A stretch of DNA of 64,000 bases from Hydrangea macrophylla (GCA_033977485.1 CM066991.1:51066850-51130849); one strand, 5' to 3'; positions 44,760-58,100 are shown, counted from the first letter of the stretch. The notes: generated from the letters alone by a model not told the origin. Made by a program: numbers and translations.

Positions 44760-47700
44760 TGTGGACATGCGGGATTCCATCACTTGCTTGTTTTAGATTG
44801 TTTTAAAAAGGAAAAGAAAAGGAAGATGGTCTGTTGAAAACAGATACAGAGTCGCCACTTGGTCTTTAAGGAACCAAGAAACCTAATTTTGACTCACCCA
44901 AATGGATAAAGGGCACCGGCCCTTCATAACCAAAGAACTTGGCTCGGGGTTTTGGTACGAGAGAGAAAGGAGCCTTTGTCGCAACTAAAACACCCTCAAC
45001 TCGCCCCGTCTTTCAACGAGCCTCAATTAGCATCCAAATAATCATCTTATACTATGTATGGTTCGATAATTAATAATATGATAGTATATTACATCACATA
45101 AGAAACTTTGAAATGGAAGATCTAAGTCAAATATCATACAATGTAAAGTGAAAGATCACACAAATAAAACCTAAGAAAAATTGCCTAATCACATATCAAG
45201 TAATCAAGTTTTCCTAATCTAAAGGGGACATGAATGGTTCTTGAAACAAATAATCAAAGAAATCAAAATATACTTAACAAGCTAGTATGATGCATGTTAT
45301 TCTTTGAGAAAAGAAGATCTCTCAATCCCTGGGACGGATGAGAAAGGAGGATTAGATCGAGGGGAAGCATGAACGAGTGATCATGATCATTCCTTATAAT
45401 CTTCTTAGATTAGGAGTTACAAAAACCCCAAATCATTACATGGATGCAATGTATGTATCTAGAATGTGTAAAAGGTTGTAGTGTGCTTTGTGTTCATGGA
45501 TTTCTAGAATAACTTAGAAGTCTAGGATGTGTATGAATAAATGAATGAAATCATCATGGGATATGTACAAATTTAGTATGAACTATTTCCTAAGACATGA
45601 GCTAAGTTGGGGTACATGTAGGCATCAAATCAAAGGATGGAAGTAAAAGTATGCTTTCTGTGAATAGTGGACAGAATAGTAACATGATCTTTTGGAAATC
45701 GAAAAGAGGGGTTAGGAATGTTTTCAATGCATGAAGTTTTATGGAGATCTTCATTATTGTGTCTAGAACACAACCCAAAAAGCCAATCTTTAATAACTAT
45801 TACAGATTGAGAGAAATCATATAACTAATGGAGGTTACTCAGAAACAGAGTTCGTACTGTCGACTAAAATATTAGAAAATCTTAGAAAATGATAATAAAG
45901 GATCTAGAGGCCCATATTATACAGAACGTTCCCTAAGACATTGAAGTTTAAGGGAAAAATAATTTAGGACCACCCCTTTTGGAAAAGTGTTTTGAAAAAG
46001 AAGTTGGAAGTCAACCAAGTTGCTGTGACAGCAGAGGCAGAATATCTGGAGAGAATGTTTGGGTCCAAATGGACCATTTTCAAGTATTTCCAAGTCAAAC
46101 CAAAAATCATGGGTGTTCTATAATGAGTTAGGAAGATTTTCGAAGTGGTCTTGTAACCATACATTGAGTATTGAGTTCTAGAGAAATCTTTGAACTCAGA
46201 TCACTCACTGTTTTGACTCACTGTTTTGAAGATTTTGGGAAAAACTTGAGTTTTCTTTCTTGAAATCAAAATGAGAGGGATTGAGAGGGGTTTTGAAATA
46301 GAGGTTTTGAAAGTATATTTTCAACATCAAATAGAGATTATAACCTCTTGGAATATCAACATCAAACTCATCATTAAGAACCCCCAATATTATTGGAGAG
46401 ATTCATTTTTATTTTGAACATAACTTCAAGGATACCTTGTAGGTATTGAAGTTATAATCATCATCTATCAAACATGTTTTTGAGGTCAAGAGCTACTATC
46501 CATAAGGATTCAGTCACCTCAAACTTCATGTCATCATTTAGAGGATGATGAACTAGTAAGTAAATAAAGAAAAAAAAGAAATGAGGTTAGGTAGAGATGA
46601 ACATAATATGAACAAGCAAGTAAATAACAATCAATAGATGATAATCAATGTGATATTGGACTTGTAGCTTGGTGTTTCACTCATAGATGTTGACATTTGG
46701 ACATGGAAGTAGCTTCCTAACTCATAAATGCTCACTAAAATGGTGGTTGGGTGTATTGATGATGAAATATATAGAAGAATGGTGGAGGAAAACAAGATTG
46801 GAACTCACTTTCTATAGAAACATAGTAGGAGGAAGCTCCTTTCTCTCTTCTAAATCTATCTCTATCTCTCTTTCTCTTTACAACTTCTATGGACTTTGCA
46901 CTTGGACCCCCCAAAATGAAGACCAATGGGGGGTTTATATAGGCTAATTTGGGGTGGTTTTGGGATTTTAGAAGTACTTCCATTGGTCACAAACAACTGA
47001 AAACATAGAGCTACGTCGTTTTGGTTTCCAATTAATCAAAATGGACCCCCAAAAGAAATGGAAAAAATGGACTGTTCTGGAGGAGAGTGCCGCTGCGGCA
47101 GTGGCCCAGTGCCGCCGCGGCACTGCTCCTCAGATGCCCAGAAAATTATGTTTAGGCCCCCAGAGGTTCCGGTATTCACGAAAAGGCCCTATTTCGTCTA
47201 AAATTCACAGAAAATGTATACGAACTCCAAATTGAGGTTGTGACATACCGTTGGAAAGGTAATTGAGTCTAATTTACATAAAAAATAGTTTGGAGATAGG
47301 TTATTTTGAAAAGGTTTGCTGTATTTGCGATAAAAGCCGATTTGATCGCCTTTTTGCCTTCGGAAATTCATAATAAACTCGTTTTAAATCCGAAAATTGT
47401 GTATGATATACCATTGGAAAGCTATTGACCTCTAGTATCGATGAAAAATGTTTGAAAATTGTTATGGTGCTCTGGTTTCAAAGTCAAATTTTGGTCAAAC
47501 TGTTCAAACTTGGGATTCCCGGGAAGTTCTGGAAACCTTTGGGAGCTCCCAGGAGCTGACTTTTTCGCTCAATTTTCTTTTAAAACTCATTTTAATACTT
47601 TCCACGTGATCTAGTATGATTTCTGAGAATTTGGACGATTTTGATCAAACTTGGTCAACCTTGGTCAAACTTGGTCAAACTGGTCAACGGGGACTTTCGG

Positions 47701-47970
47701 GTCTTCCAGGGGTCTCTAGGAGTTGATGATTTCATCTGATTTTACTTAAAAACTCATTTTTTTTTTTACTTTTCTTATGACATAGCATGTTTCCAGAACT
47801 TTTGGACCAAATCTGGGAGTTTTAGGGCTTTCAGGGGCATTTTGGTCATTCTGAGCATTTTGAGAAATATAACTAACTTCCAGGAGTCCTTTTGAGTCTT
47901 TTTCGATCATTGTGAACCACCAAGCTATGGGTCTCCTAAATTTGATAGCCGATAAAATGGGGTGTCTACA
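44760..47970 (-). repeat. Element C 3' LTR (left copy)
   Basis: 3211 bp. CpG words at 47086-47125 (two dyads); TATATAAA on the minus strand near 46944-46937; internal 11-nt CAGAGTCGCCA at 44847-44857, identical to the tRNA end. The 86-residue frame at 46687 also exists in the other LTR (57067) and shows no domain. Confidence 0.9.
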
Positions 47971-47986
47971 GTTTGCCCCTCTTTGG
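47971..47986 (-). other. Element C polypurine tract
   Basis: Minus-strand CCAAAGAGGGGCAAAC abuts the 3' LTR. Confidence 0.8.
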
Positions 47987-48130
47987 CATGAACTTGCGAG
48001 GCAACGCATGTCGCAAGCGAGTGCCAAAGCTTTGAAGAGACATGTCTTTTGGAGGCTATAGATTTAGAATAAAAATGTTGCAAAAGGTGCAATGATGTTG
48101 AGGCTAGAGCTGGTCGTGCTCTGCGTGAGC

Positions 48131-48172
48131 TGGCTAAGTATCCCAAGGGGAATCAGACCATGACGTAGTTCG
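48131..48172 (-). other. CTACGT hairpin motif, copy 1 of element C
   Basis: CTAAGT against ACGTAG with the AATCAGACC loop block; one pair is lost. Same position relative to the LTR as in A and B. Confidence 0.55.
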
Positions 48173-48654
48173 GGGCACAAAGGAATAAATCACACACGCA
48201 TGTACACAACAATCCGACGGATGCTATGCTATATGAGTGATATGCCATACATGGATGTGATATGAATTGTTTCATGAGTCCTGTTGTGCCTAGTATTATG
48301 ACCCTAGTATGAGCAGGTGCTGTGGGGTATGCCACTCTGAGTGGGCTGGTGTTGTGCTAGTGTTTGCGACTGTGATGTGGTGGATGACTCGGATAAGGAC
48401 ATCAAGGTGTGAAGACCTTAGGTCTTGGAGCAAGCTTTTGAATTTTGGAAAGTGTGCTTCGCAAGCAAATATAATCGAACGTGGGGTCCCAGAGGACGTT
48501 AATCAAAGATGAAGTTTGACAGATAACCGATGGACATGGAAATCCTGGACACAGAAACCCTAAGAATTTAAGCGATGAAAACCAAAGATGTCAAGCGACG
48601 GACACGGAAGCACCATTAATGGACATGGAAGCCCAAGATTTTGAATGAGAATGA

Positions 48655-49660
48655 TGGACACAACATACTGACGATGCACGAATCGAGATGATGAGTAGTC
48701 AGTGAACTATGTGATTGTCATGGGTTGGACCAACGGTTGGACTAATCGTGATCAGAAGAACTGACCATGAACTAATTAAGGTGACGAGTCAACAGTGAAC
48801 TACTGTGACTGTCATGGATTGGACTGATGATGACGAGTCGACAATGAACTACTGTGACTGTCATGGATTAGATCAATAGTTGGACTAACCGTGATCAGAA
48901 GGACTGACGGTGTATGAATTGAGATGACGAGTCGACAGTGAACTACTATGACTGTCAGGATTGAACTAATGATGTACGAATCGAGATGACGAGTCTACGG
49001 TGACTGTCATGGATTAAATCAATGGTTGGACTAACCTTGATTAGAAGAACTGACGATGTACTAATCGGGATGACAAGTTGACAGTGAACTAATGTGACTG
49101 TCATGGATTGAACTGACGATGTACGAATCGAGATGACGAGTCGACAGTGAACTAATGTGACTGTCATGGGTTGAACTGATGATGTACGAATCGAGATGAC
49201 GAGTCGACAGTGAACTACTGTGACTGTCATGGATTGAACTGACGATGTACGAATCGAGATGACAAGTCGACAGTGAACTACTGTGACTATCATCGATTGA
49301 ACTGACAATGTACAAATCGAGATGACGAGTCGACAATGAACTACTGTGACTGTCATGGGTTGAACTGCCGATGTACGAATCAAGATGACGAGTCGACAGT
49401 GAACTATTGTGACTGTCATGGATTGAACTGATGATGTACAAATCGAGATGACAAGTCAACAATGAACTACTGTGACTATCATGGATTGAACTGACGATGT
49501 ACGAATGGAGATGACGAGTCGATAGTGAACTACTGTGACTGTCATGGGTTGAACTGCCGATGTATGAATCGAGATGACAAGTCGACAGTGAACTACTATG
49601 ACTATCATGGATTGAACTGATGGTTGGACTAACCTTGATTAGAAGAACTGACGAATTGAT
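48655..49660 (-). repeat. 63-bp tandem array in 3' UTR of element C
   Basis: Unit around GACGAGTCGACAGTGAAC and TGTGACTGTCATGGATTG, with about 12 copies in the regular part (48955-49620) and longer, interrupted units before it. The period is divisible by 3, which keeps two minus-strand frames open (49061-49462 and 48955-49419) with a 21-residue repeat. I regard these as by-products, not proteins. Confidence 0.85.
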
Positions 49661-50530
49661 ATGCCTGTTGAGGATTAAATTGAATCTGCTTGGGGGGTGA
49701 AGTGACTCTGCTAGGGATAAAAGTGGTTTCTTCTGTGGTCTTGACTGAGATACACCATATTCATTTTGGACACTTTTCTGGAGATGAACTTGCTCTATTG
49801 GGAACGACTTTGTTGGGGATGCAAAGATTCAACTGGGAAAAGAATGGTTGCACTGCGAATAGAGTAATTCAGCAGCGGATGAAGAACATTTGTGACATGA
49901 TTTCGGGTTGGTTGCTGAGGAGCTAGTAGAAGATAGCCAGTGGATCTTGTGAATTGATTTTGTAAAGGCAAGTGAATGTGATTGGAGGGGTGTCACCAAT
50001 GCTGGAGGTTCTTGGGACTCATATCATGTTGTAGACTTGACAAGTGCAGTAATGGTGTTTGGAATTTCTTCTTGTATATAATTGGTAATCACTTTAAACC
50101 CACACATTTGAGACCATTAGGACAAGTGAACTTGATAGCAATAACGATGACAAGGAAAATTGGATTGGTCTATATGAACCTTGAACTCTGATACAGTTTC
50201 GATTAGATTATTACTGACTCAACCAAACAAGGATTGACTTGACAGAAGTAACGACACGAAGAGCCCGAATTAGCATAATTTAATGTGTCTTTGTCATAAG
50301 CGATGTACCGCTCATCTTTTATGTTCACTCCTCATCTTAATATGATAGCACTTTGCTGATAAATCTGGTTTTTGAAGATTCTTCCCTATTGATCTAATCA
50401 ATTCTTTGCTTCTCCCAAGAAGTGCTTTGAATTAGTGCCTTAGCTTTTAGAATAAAAGATGTTCTATTTCAAATTTTTTTTAAAACAACTTAGAGACTTG
50501 AAAACTCGCCCTTGGTGTAAAGGGATCGTG
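49661..50530. other. Element C spacer
   Basis: No coding signature. Contains CTTTAAACCCACACATTTGAGACC near 50090-50115 as shared blocks with A (7580) and B (62765), confirming the common 3' UTR layout. Confidence 0.55.
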
Positions 50531-50533
50531 TTA

Positions 50534-50735
50534 GGCAAACAGAGTTTGCCCCTAGTTTGAGTTGTAGAAAGTAGAATTCATAGGCAAACGTGGTGGGTGA
50601 CCGAAGTTTGCCCCTAGTTTGGACAATGGTTTATTGGAGGTTTTGGGCAAACGAGGTAGGTGACCGAAGTTTGCCCCTTGTATGAAGGGTAGATAGTAAA
50701 ATTCAGGCAAACGACGCGAGTAGCTAAAGTTTGCC
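50534..50735 (-). other. GGCAAAC/GTTTGCC hairpin cluster in element C
   Basis: Four hairpins with identical 7-bp stems and different loops: 50534-50550 (3-nt loop), 50583-50612, 50646-50675 and 50706-50735 (16-nt loops). Most are followed by CC, so the minus strand reads GGGGCAAAC. Confidence 0.65.
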
Positions 50736-50949
50736 ATTAGTATGGAAGGTGATCTCTGGCTTAAGGTGAGGACCGCGACTTTTAATCTCTCAAATACTCA
50801 TAACTTTTGCCTAGGCACCAGTGAGGTGACCTAGCGAGCTCTTTTCTCTCTTTTGTTATTCCTCACCTTGGATTTAGCTCTAATTTTTGCCTAGGCGTCC
50901 TTTCGGATTTTTGACCTAGCGAGCCATCCTTCTTTTCTTTTTAAAAGTC

Positions 50950-51094
50950 TGCCTACGCACCCCCGAGCGGGGATCAGGTCCAACGTAGTTCAAGGCAAGG
51001 TCTTGAAAGAAATTGGTTTGATTATGATGGTGTCGACCAAACCGACGCGGTTGTCTACGTATCCCCGATTGGGAATCAGGTCAAGCGTAGTTCA
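50950..51094 (-). other. CTACGT hairpin motif, copies 2 and 3 of element C
   Basis: 50953-50989 pairs CTACG/CGTAG with a strong inner CCCC-GAGC-GGGG hairpin. 51055-51089 pairs CTACG/CGTAG with CCC...GGG. Both are followed by TTCAAGGCAAGGTCTTGAAA. Confidence 0.6.
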
Positions 51095-51099
51095 AGGCA

Positions 51100-52180
51100 A
51101 GGTCTTGAAAGAAATTGGTTGAGGTATGAGGGTTTTTCAAACCAATCGCCAAATAAGTTCAAACTTGAGCCACTTGTGGTAGCTTTGAATAAGAGGATTC
51201 GATTTCGATCTCCCTTTCTTTTCTTTTCTTTTCTTTTCTTTTCTTTTTTTATTTTGAGGATTGATCCTTTTCACTTTCGCCTAGCCAGTCAATTTTGTTT
51301 TTCATGTAGTTGATTCTTGCAAGATCTTTCAATCGCAATTTTAGAATTCCGAAATGTGCATGTCAGCTCTCGGAATTTATTTGTGGTTGTTCCGTGCCTT
51401 TGGAAATGTGATCTAGGCACGTTCTTATGATGTACCTTGAAGCATACGATTCTCTCATTTGTGTCATCAAAAATTTCTTTCTTTCATTTTCTCCATCATT
51501 TTGACTGGCTAAGGTCAGATCTTGGAAATCAATACCTTTTCAGCTCTAATTTTTGCCTAGGTGCCCTTTTCGGGTTTTCAACCTAGCGAGCTTCTTTTTT
51601 TTTTTTTGAAGGGGGAAGAAACTCATTGAAATGTTTGGCCACCAACAATGACTAAGTCTGCATTTGACAGGTTTGTATGGCTCTTGATTGGACTGGGCTC
51701 AAGGCTTTAAAATGGTGGAAAAGAGTGTTGGGCAAGCCCCAAATCAGTTCCAAGTATGTCTTTTCGAGATTTGAGCAAAAGCATCTTTAAATTCTTAAAG
51801 TAAGACTATTAAATTCTCATCTCTTCTTTGGGGTCAGCGCGAAATTGACTTTGGCTTTTTTGGGATTCTCTTTTTTGTTTTCTTTCTGTTTGATGCACAA
51901 ATTTATTAGCAGAGTAATATCCATGGTAATTTGAAAAGTGACATTTTCAGTTCAGCGATTCATGCACTTATGATTATACACATCAGATTAGGTAAAATGA
52001 GACTTCATTCCATCACAAGAGAATGATTACATTACTTGATACAGACTCATAACAACTCGATGACAGACAGACTCGACCACAAGATCAAACTTGAAATAGA
52101 CTCAAAATATAGAACAAACTCGACTTGGTCTCAAATGGAGTGTCTTTGTGACCCATTTTTTATTCTTATTCTTATTCTAT
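51100..52180. other. Element C spacer before gag
   Basis: Pyrimidine tract (51205-51250), the CCTAGCGAGC block (51580-51590) shared with A, and A/T-rich sequence. Nothing coding recognised. Confidence 0.55.
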
Positions 52181-52189
52181 TTTTTCTTT

Positions 52190-53575
52190 TTAGCAGAAGT
52201 TCCAAATACCATCGCTTTACTGCATAGCTTCAACACTCATTGGTATCATCAAAGGGATCACTCGAGCGGTTGATCCAAGCCAAGATAGTGGATAGGATTA
52301 GGATGGGATACATCCTCTATGAGGTTCTGAATGTCATGGCGGAGGCGGATGCATTGATCGGTGGCATGGCCTAGATTTTGGTGGTAATCACATCGTAGGC
52401 TCATGTTGTAGTGGGAGGGTATGGGATCCAGTAGCGGCTTGTGAGGGTGGAGCTGTAGGTGGCCCTTTCTGAGTAGGTAGTCCAAGGCTGTGGAAAGGGG
52501 AACATCAAGTTTGGAGAATTCACGAGGGCCTTTTGGGCGATTTGGCAGAATAGACTGGTATGGACAGAGAGGGTAGTCCATTGGTTGGTTACTAAGTGCA
52601 CTGACTTCTGAGGAGGCCAGGGGATAGCTGGGTCTCTTGGACTGGTGATGGGGTTCATCATTCTTGAACTTTCCTTCTCTGATGGCATCCTCTATTCTGG
52701 TGCCTATTTAACAGTTCTTCAAATGTTGAGATAGACTGGTAGAATAGTTTGTCATGGTACACTGGTTGCATGTTCTTGACCAGCATACGTACTTGCTCTT
52801 TCTCAACAGGTCTGTGGATCATTTGGGCCACTTTATTCCTCCATTTGCTCAAGAACGCAGCGAAGGACTCATTGATGTTTTGCCTGGTCGTCTCTAGGTC
52901 CCGGATGGTGACATCAAACTCTTGGTTATAGGAGTAGTGATCAATAAAAGTTCTAGCGACATCTTCCCAGACTCGGGTCTTGGAGGCTTCAAGAGTTAGG
53001 AACCAGGATAGTGCGGCATTCTTGAGGGTTTGAAGGAACAACATAACCATGTGCTCATGAGTGCATCCCATAGGTTGGAAGATATTCATACACAACTTGA
53101 TGTGACTTTTTGGGTTCCCGGTCCCATCGAAGCGATCAATCTCTGGCATTTTGAAGTTCTCGGGCAGTTTCACTTTGACGGGTTTGAACAGTCCTTCTAG
53201 ATCTAGCATGTAGTCGTTAACCCTCTTGCTCTTTCTTAGTACACTTTCCAGCTTATCTACTTTATCCATCTTTTTTTGAAGCTTTTTCTCATATACAGGT
53301 GGCGGGACCCCATGAAACCATTCTTCCTCCCCGTTATTCTTATGTACAAAGATGGGAGGTGGTACAAACCCGGGAGGTGGTGGTGGCATAAACCCTACTA
53401 GTGGTGGATACTGTGGCTGCTGCTGTTTCAGTTCTTCCATGAAACTTAAAACTTGGGCCATGCGATTAGATTGCTGGCTTATGGTTGCTCCCAACTCAGT
53501 GACCTTGTTTTCTAATTCTCCCTGATTCATGTTGGAATGACTTAGCGGGGTAATTTTGACCAAATGACTGTTCAA
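52190..53575 (-). pseudogene. gag: Element C gag, one frameshift
   Basis: The N-terminal frame 53575-52658 starts MNSHLVKITPLSHSNMNQGELENKV; a coiled coil covers residues 20-50, then a Pro-rich GFMPPPPPGFVPPP. The Tat capsid core follows: KLPENFKMPEIDRFDGTGNP, HMVMLFLQTLKNAALSWF, VARTFIDHYSYN, LSKWRNKVAQMI and STFEELLN. An extra base (or loss of two) near 52712 shifts the frame; the rest continues as GTRIEDAIREGKF to the CX2HX4HX4C knuckle CDYHQNLGHATDQC and LRHDIQNLIED (52581-52258). Apart from that shift, and stops near 52255, it resembles a complete Gag of the lineage. No protease follows. Confidence 0.85.
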
Positions 53576-53879
53576 ACTTCTGACCCAGGATGGGGATCTC
53601 AGTGGTTGACTTTGGGAATCTACAATGACCTACAGATTCGAGAGAAGGGGTGTATCAGATTCTGATAGTGACGACTTTAGATAGACAATGACAGTAATGT
53701 TAACAGACGTGGACTAACTTGTGTAAGACGGACTGAGATAGTGCATACAGACTGATAGGAATGGTGCATGCATGTGAGACAAGCACGCGGATGTAAGCCC
53801 TAATCTATATGATGCTCCTATTTCTAATAGTTAGCAGTTAAACAAGTAAGGTCCTAGCCATATAGAGTGTACTAACCTT

Positions 53880-54475
53880 ACTTTCCAGTATAATCACCAA
53901 GGGATGATAGGGATATTTGGGATATTTCGGTAAGTTTGGACAGAGTTTCTGGGAAAAACAGGGATTTGGAAGATTCGGAGGAATTTCCAGAAGTTATGGG
54001 AGTTTCTAGGAGAATTTGACTGAACTTCTGGGAGAAACTAGTATTTTGGGTATTTCTAAAAAATATGGATAGAGTTTCTAGGAAAAACATGTATATCTGG
54101 GCATTTCTAGGTGATTTGGGCAGAGTTTCTGGGAGAAACAAGTACCTTGGGTATTTCTGGGAAATTTGGATTTATGGGAAGCTTGGGTAGAGTTTTAGGA
54201 GAAACATGGATTTTCTGGGATTTTGGGTGTAACAAAGATACTTGGGGAGTTCGAATAGGATTTTTGGGAGAAGCAGGAAGATTTGGGTAATTCGGACAGG
54301 GGATCTGGGGGACACAAGTGTATCGGGGTTTCTGGAAGAAACTGAGATTGATTTGGGGGAAAATAGGGATTTCTAGGAAATCTGGGTGATTCGGACAGAG
54401 TTTCTAGGAAAAACAGGGATATCCTGATGAGTTGGGCAGAGTTTCTGGAAGAAATAGGGATATATGACGGGAACA
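53880..54475 (-). repeat. GTTTCTGGGAGAAAC repeats in the leader of element C
   Basis: About ten degenerate units 40-70 bp apart, each centred on a near-perfect dyad GTTTCT-GGG-AGAAAC and separated by G/T-rich TTTGGGRATTT sequence. They lie between gag and the primer site, in the 5' UTR of the element RNA. The minus-strand 87-residue frame here is repeat-derived. Confidence 0.75.
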
Positions 54476-54759
54476 GGTGATGATGGTGATCATACTGTCT
54501 AGAGAGTTTTCATACTCCTATGTTTTAGGACCAACTAACAAGGTTTGTGGTGTATATCTTTGTGAGCATGGAGCAGACATCTTTATCATGGTGCCTAGGC
54601 AGGTCAACTTAATGTGATCACATGTGAGTGATTGCCTTGGGAATCATAAGAAAGAGGTTCTGTTCTATGCCACATAAGCGTCTACACCGCGTAAGTAATC
54701 CCACCAGGGCATACAACAGTTATATCATATTGTCCTATTTGAAAAGATAAATCAACAGC

Positions 54760-54830
54760 CCTACGAAAGGTTCTACAGGAATCTATATGCAAAGGCTGGG
54801 TTTAGTCAAAGAGGGTCCGTTGACGAGAGT
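54760..54830 (-). other. Leader block conserved between elements C and A
   Basis: GGTTCTACAGGAA, ATGCAAAGGCTGGGTTT and GTCAAAGAGGGTCC match 11525-11590 in A while flanking leader sequence differs. Possibly a packaging or dimerisation signal. Confidence 0.5.
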
Positions 54831-55080
54831 TCCAATATACCGTCAGAGAGACAGTACGGAAGTTGTTACTCTTTTCGATATACCTTGGAAGGAACAATAT
54901 CAACGGTGACTTGTGCCCTGGCACAGCTAGACTTGAACAATGTCAGCGTCGCATTTCAGACACAGTCAGAAGGGGGAAATGCAGAAGTGCAATGCGGTGA
55001 ACCAGACACAGTAAAAAGATGATTTTAAGGATGCTTCTTATGAGTCAAACCTCTGTATTATTTTGTTTTAAAAATAAATA

Positions 55081-55098
55081 TCCCCAGCAGAGTCGCCA
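55081..55098 (-). other. Element C primer-binding site, tRNA-Arg
   Basis: Minus-strand TGGCGACTCTGCTGGGGA, the complement of tRNA-Arg positions 59-76 and no more. The tRNA similarity ends at position 58/59, the usual stop at m1A58. Confidence 0.85.
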
Positions 55099-55101
55099 GA
55101 T

Positions 55102-58100
55102 TGTGGACACGCGGGAATCCACCACTTGCTTGTTTTAAATTGTTTTGAAAAGGAAAAGAAAAGGAAGATGGTCTGTTGAAAATAGATACAGAGTCGCCAC
55201 TTGGTCTTTAAGGAACCAAGAAACCTAATTTTGACTCACCCAAATGGATAAAGGGCACCGGCCCTTCATATCCAAAAAACTTGGCTCGGGGTTTTGGTAC
55301 GAGAGAGGAAGGAGCCTTTGTCGCGACTAAAACACCCTCAACTCGCCCCGTCTTTCAACGAGCCTCAATTAGCATCCAAATAATCATCTTATATTATGTA
55401 TGGTTCGACAATTAATACTATGATAGTATATTACATCACATATGAAACTTTGAAATGGAAGATCTAAAGATAAGATATCATTCATAAGATCTAAGTCAAA
55501 TATCATACAATGTAAAGTGAAAGAGCACACAAATAAAACCTAAGAAAAATCGCCTAATCACATATCAAGTAATCAAGTTTTCCTAATCTAAAGGGGACAT
55601 GAATGGTTCTTGAAACAAATAATCAAAGAAATCAAAATATACTTAACAAGCTAGTATGATGCATGTTATTCTTTGACAAAAGAAGATCTCTCAATACCCG
55701 GGACAGATGAGAAAGGAGGATTAGATCAAGGGGAAGCATGAACGAGTGATCATGATCATTCCTTATAATCTTCTTAGATTAGGAGTTACAAAAACCCCAA
55801 ATCTTTGCATGGATGCAATGTATGTATCTAGAATGTGTAAAAGGTTGTAGTGTGCTTTGTGTTCATGGATTTCTAGAATAACTTAGAAGTCTAGGATGTG
55901 TATGAATAAATGAATGAAATCATCATGGGATATGTACAAATGTAGTATGAACTATTTCCTAAGACATGAACTAATTTGGGGTACATGTAGGCATCAAATC
56001 AAAGGATGGAAGTAAAAGTATGCTTTCTGTGAATAGTGGATAGAATAGTAACATGATCTTTTGGAAATCGAAAAGAGGGGTTAGGAATGTTTTCAATGCA
56101 TGATTTTTTATGGAAATCTTCATTATTGTGTCTAGAATACAACCCAAAAAGCCAATCTTTAATAACTATTACAGATTGAGAGAAATCATATAACCAATGA
56201 AGGTTACTCAGAAACAGAGTTCGTACTGTCGACTGAAATATTAGAAAATCTTAGAAAATGATAATAAAGGATCTAGAGGCCCATATTATACAGAACGTTC
56301 CCTAAGACATTGAAGTTTAAGGGAAAAATAATTTAGGACCACCCCTTTTGGAAAAGTGTTTTGAAAAAGAAGTTGGAAGTCAACCAAGTTGCTGTGACAG
56401 CAGAGGCAGAATATCTGGAGAGAATGTTTGGGTCCAAATGGACCATTTTCAAGTATTTCCAAGTCAAACCAAAAATCATGGGTGTTCTATAATGAGTTAG
56501 GAAGATTTTCGAAGTGGTCTTGTATCCATACATTGAGTATTGAGTTCTAGAGAAATCTTTGAACTCAGATCACTCACTGTTTTGACTCACTGTTTTGAAG
56601 ATTTTGGGAAAAACTTGAGTTTTCTTTCTTGAAATCAAAATGAGAAGGATTGAGAGGGATTGAGAGGGATTTTGAAATAGAGGTTTTGAAAGTATATTTT
56701 CAACATCAAATAGAGATTATAACCTCATGGAATATCAACATCAAACTCATCATTAAGAACCCCCAATATTATTGGAGAGATTCATTTTTATTTTGAACAT
56801 AACTTCAAGGATACCTTGGAGGTATTGAAGTTATAATCATCATCTATCAAACATGTTTTTGAGGTCAAGAGCTACTATCCATAAGGATTCACTCACCTCA
56901 AACTTCATGTCATCATTTAGAGGATGATGAACTAGTAAGTAAATAAAGAAAAAAAAAGAAATGAGGTTAGGAAGAGATGAACATAATATGAACAAGCAAG
57001 TAAATAACAATCAATAGATGATAATCAATGTGATATTGGACTTGTAGCTTGGTGTTTCACTCATAGATGTTGACATTTGGACATGGAAGTAGCTTCCTAA
57101 CTCATAAATGCTCACTAAAATGGTGGTTGGGTGTATTGATGATGAAATATATAGAAGAATGGTGGAAGAAAACAAGATTGGAACTCACTTTCTATAGAAA
57201 AATAGTAGGAGGAAGCTCCTTTCTCTCTTCTAAATCTATCTCTATCTCTCTTTCTCTCTACAACTTCTATGCACTTTGCACTTGGCCCCCCCAAAATGAA
57301 GTGCAATGGGGGGTTTATATAGGATAATTTGGGGGTGGTTTTGGGGTTTTGGAAGTACTCCCATTGGTCCCAAACAACTGAAAACATAGAGCTACGTCGT
57401 TCTGGTTTCCAATTAATCAAAATGGACCCCCAAAAGAAATTGTAAAAATGGACTATTCTGGAGGAGAGTGTCGTCGCGGCACTGGCCATCTGCTGTCGCA
57501 GCAGTGGCCCAGTACCGCCGCGGCAGTGCTCCTCAGATGCCCAAAAAATTATGTTTAGGCCCCCAGAGGTTCCGGTATTCGCGGAAAGGCCCTACTTCGT
57601 CCGAAATTCACAGAAAATACATACGAACTCCAAATTGAGGTTGTGATATACCGTTGGAAAGGTAATGGAGTCTACTTTACATAAAAAAAAATAGTTTGGA
57701 GATAGGTTATTTTGAAAAGGTTTGCGGTATTTGCGATAAAAGCCGATTTGATCGCCTTTTTCACCTTCGGAAATTCATAATAAACTCGTTTTAAATCCGA
57801 AAATTGTGTATGATATACCGTTGGAAAGCTATTGACCTCTAGTATCGATGAAAAATGTTTGAAAATTGTTATGGTGCTCGGGTTTCAAAGTCAAATTTTG
57901 GTCAAACTGGTCAAACTTGGGATTCCCGGGAAGTTCTGGAAACCTCTGGGAGCTCCCAGGAGCTGACGTTTTCGCTCGATTTTCTTTTAAAACTCATTTT
58001 AATACTTTTCACATGATCTAGAATGATTTCGGCGAATTTGGACGATTTTGGGCAAACTTGGTCAACCTTGGTCAAACCTGGTCAAACCTTGGTCAAACTG

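Noticed and set aside
48955..49462. Two overlapping minus-strand repeat proteins of 154 and 133 residues
   Set aside because: Both are open only because the 63-bp unit is divisible by 3; two frames are open at once and neither has a domain.
57067..57327. 86-residue protein shared by the LTRs of C (also 46687-46947)
   Set aside because: Same reasoning: LTR copies are identical by origin, with no domain.
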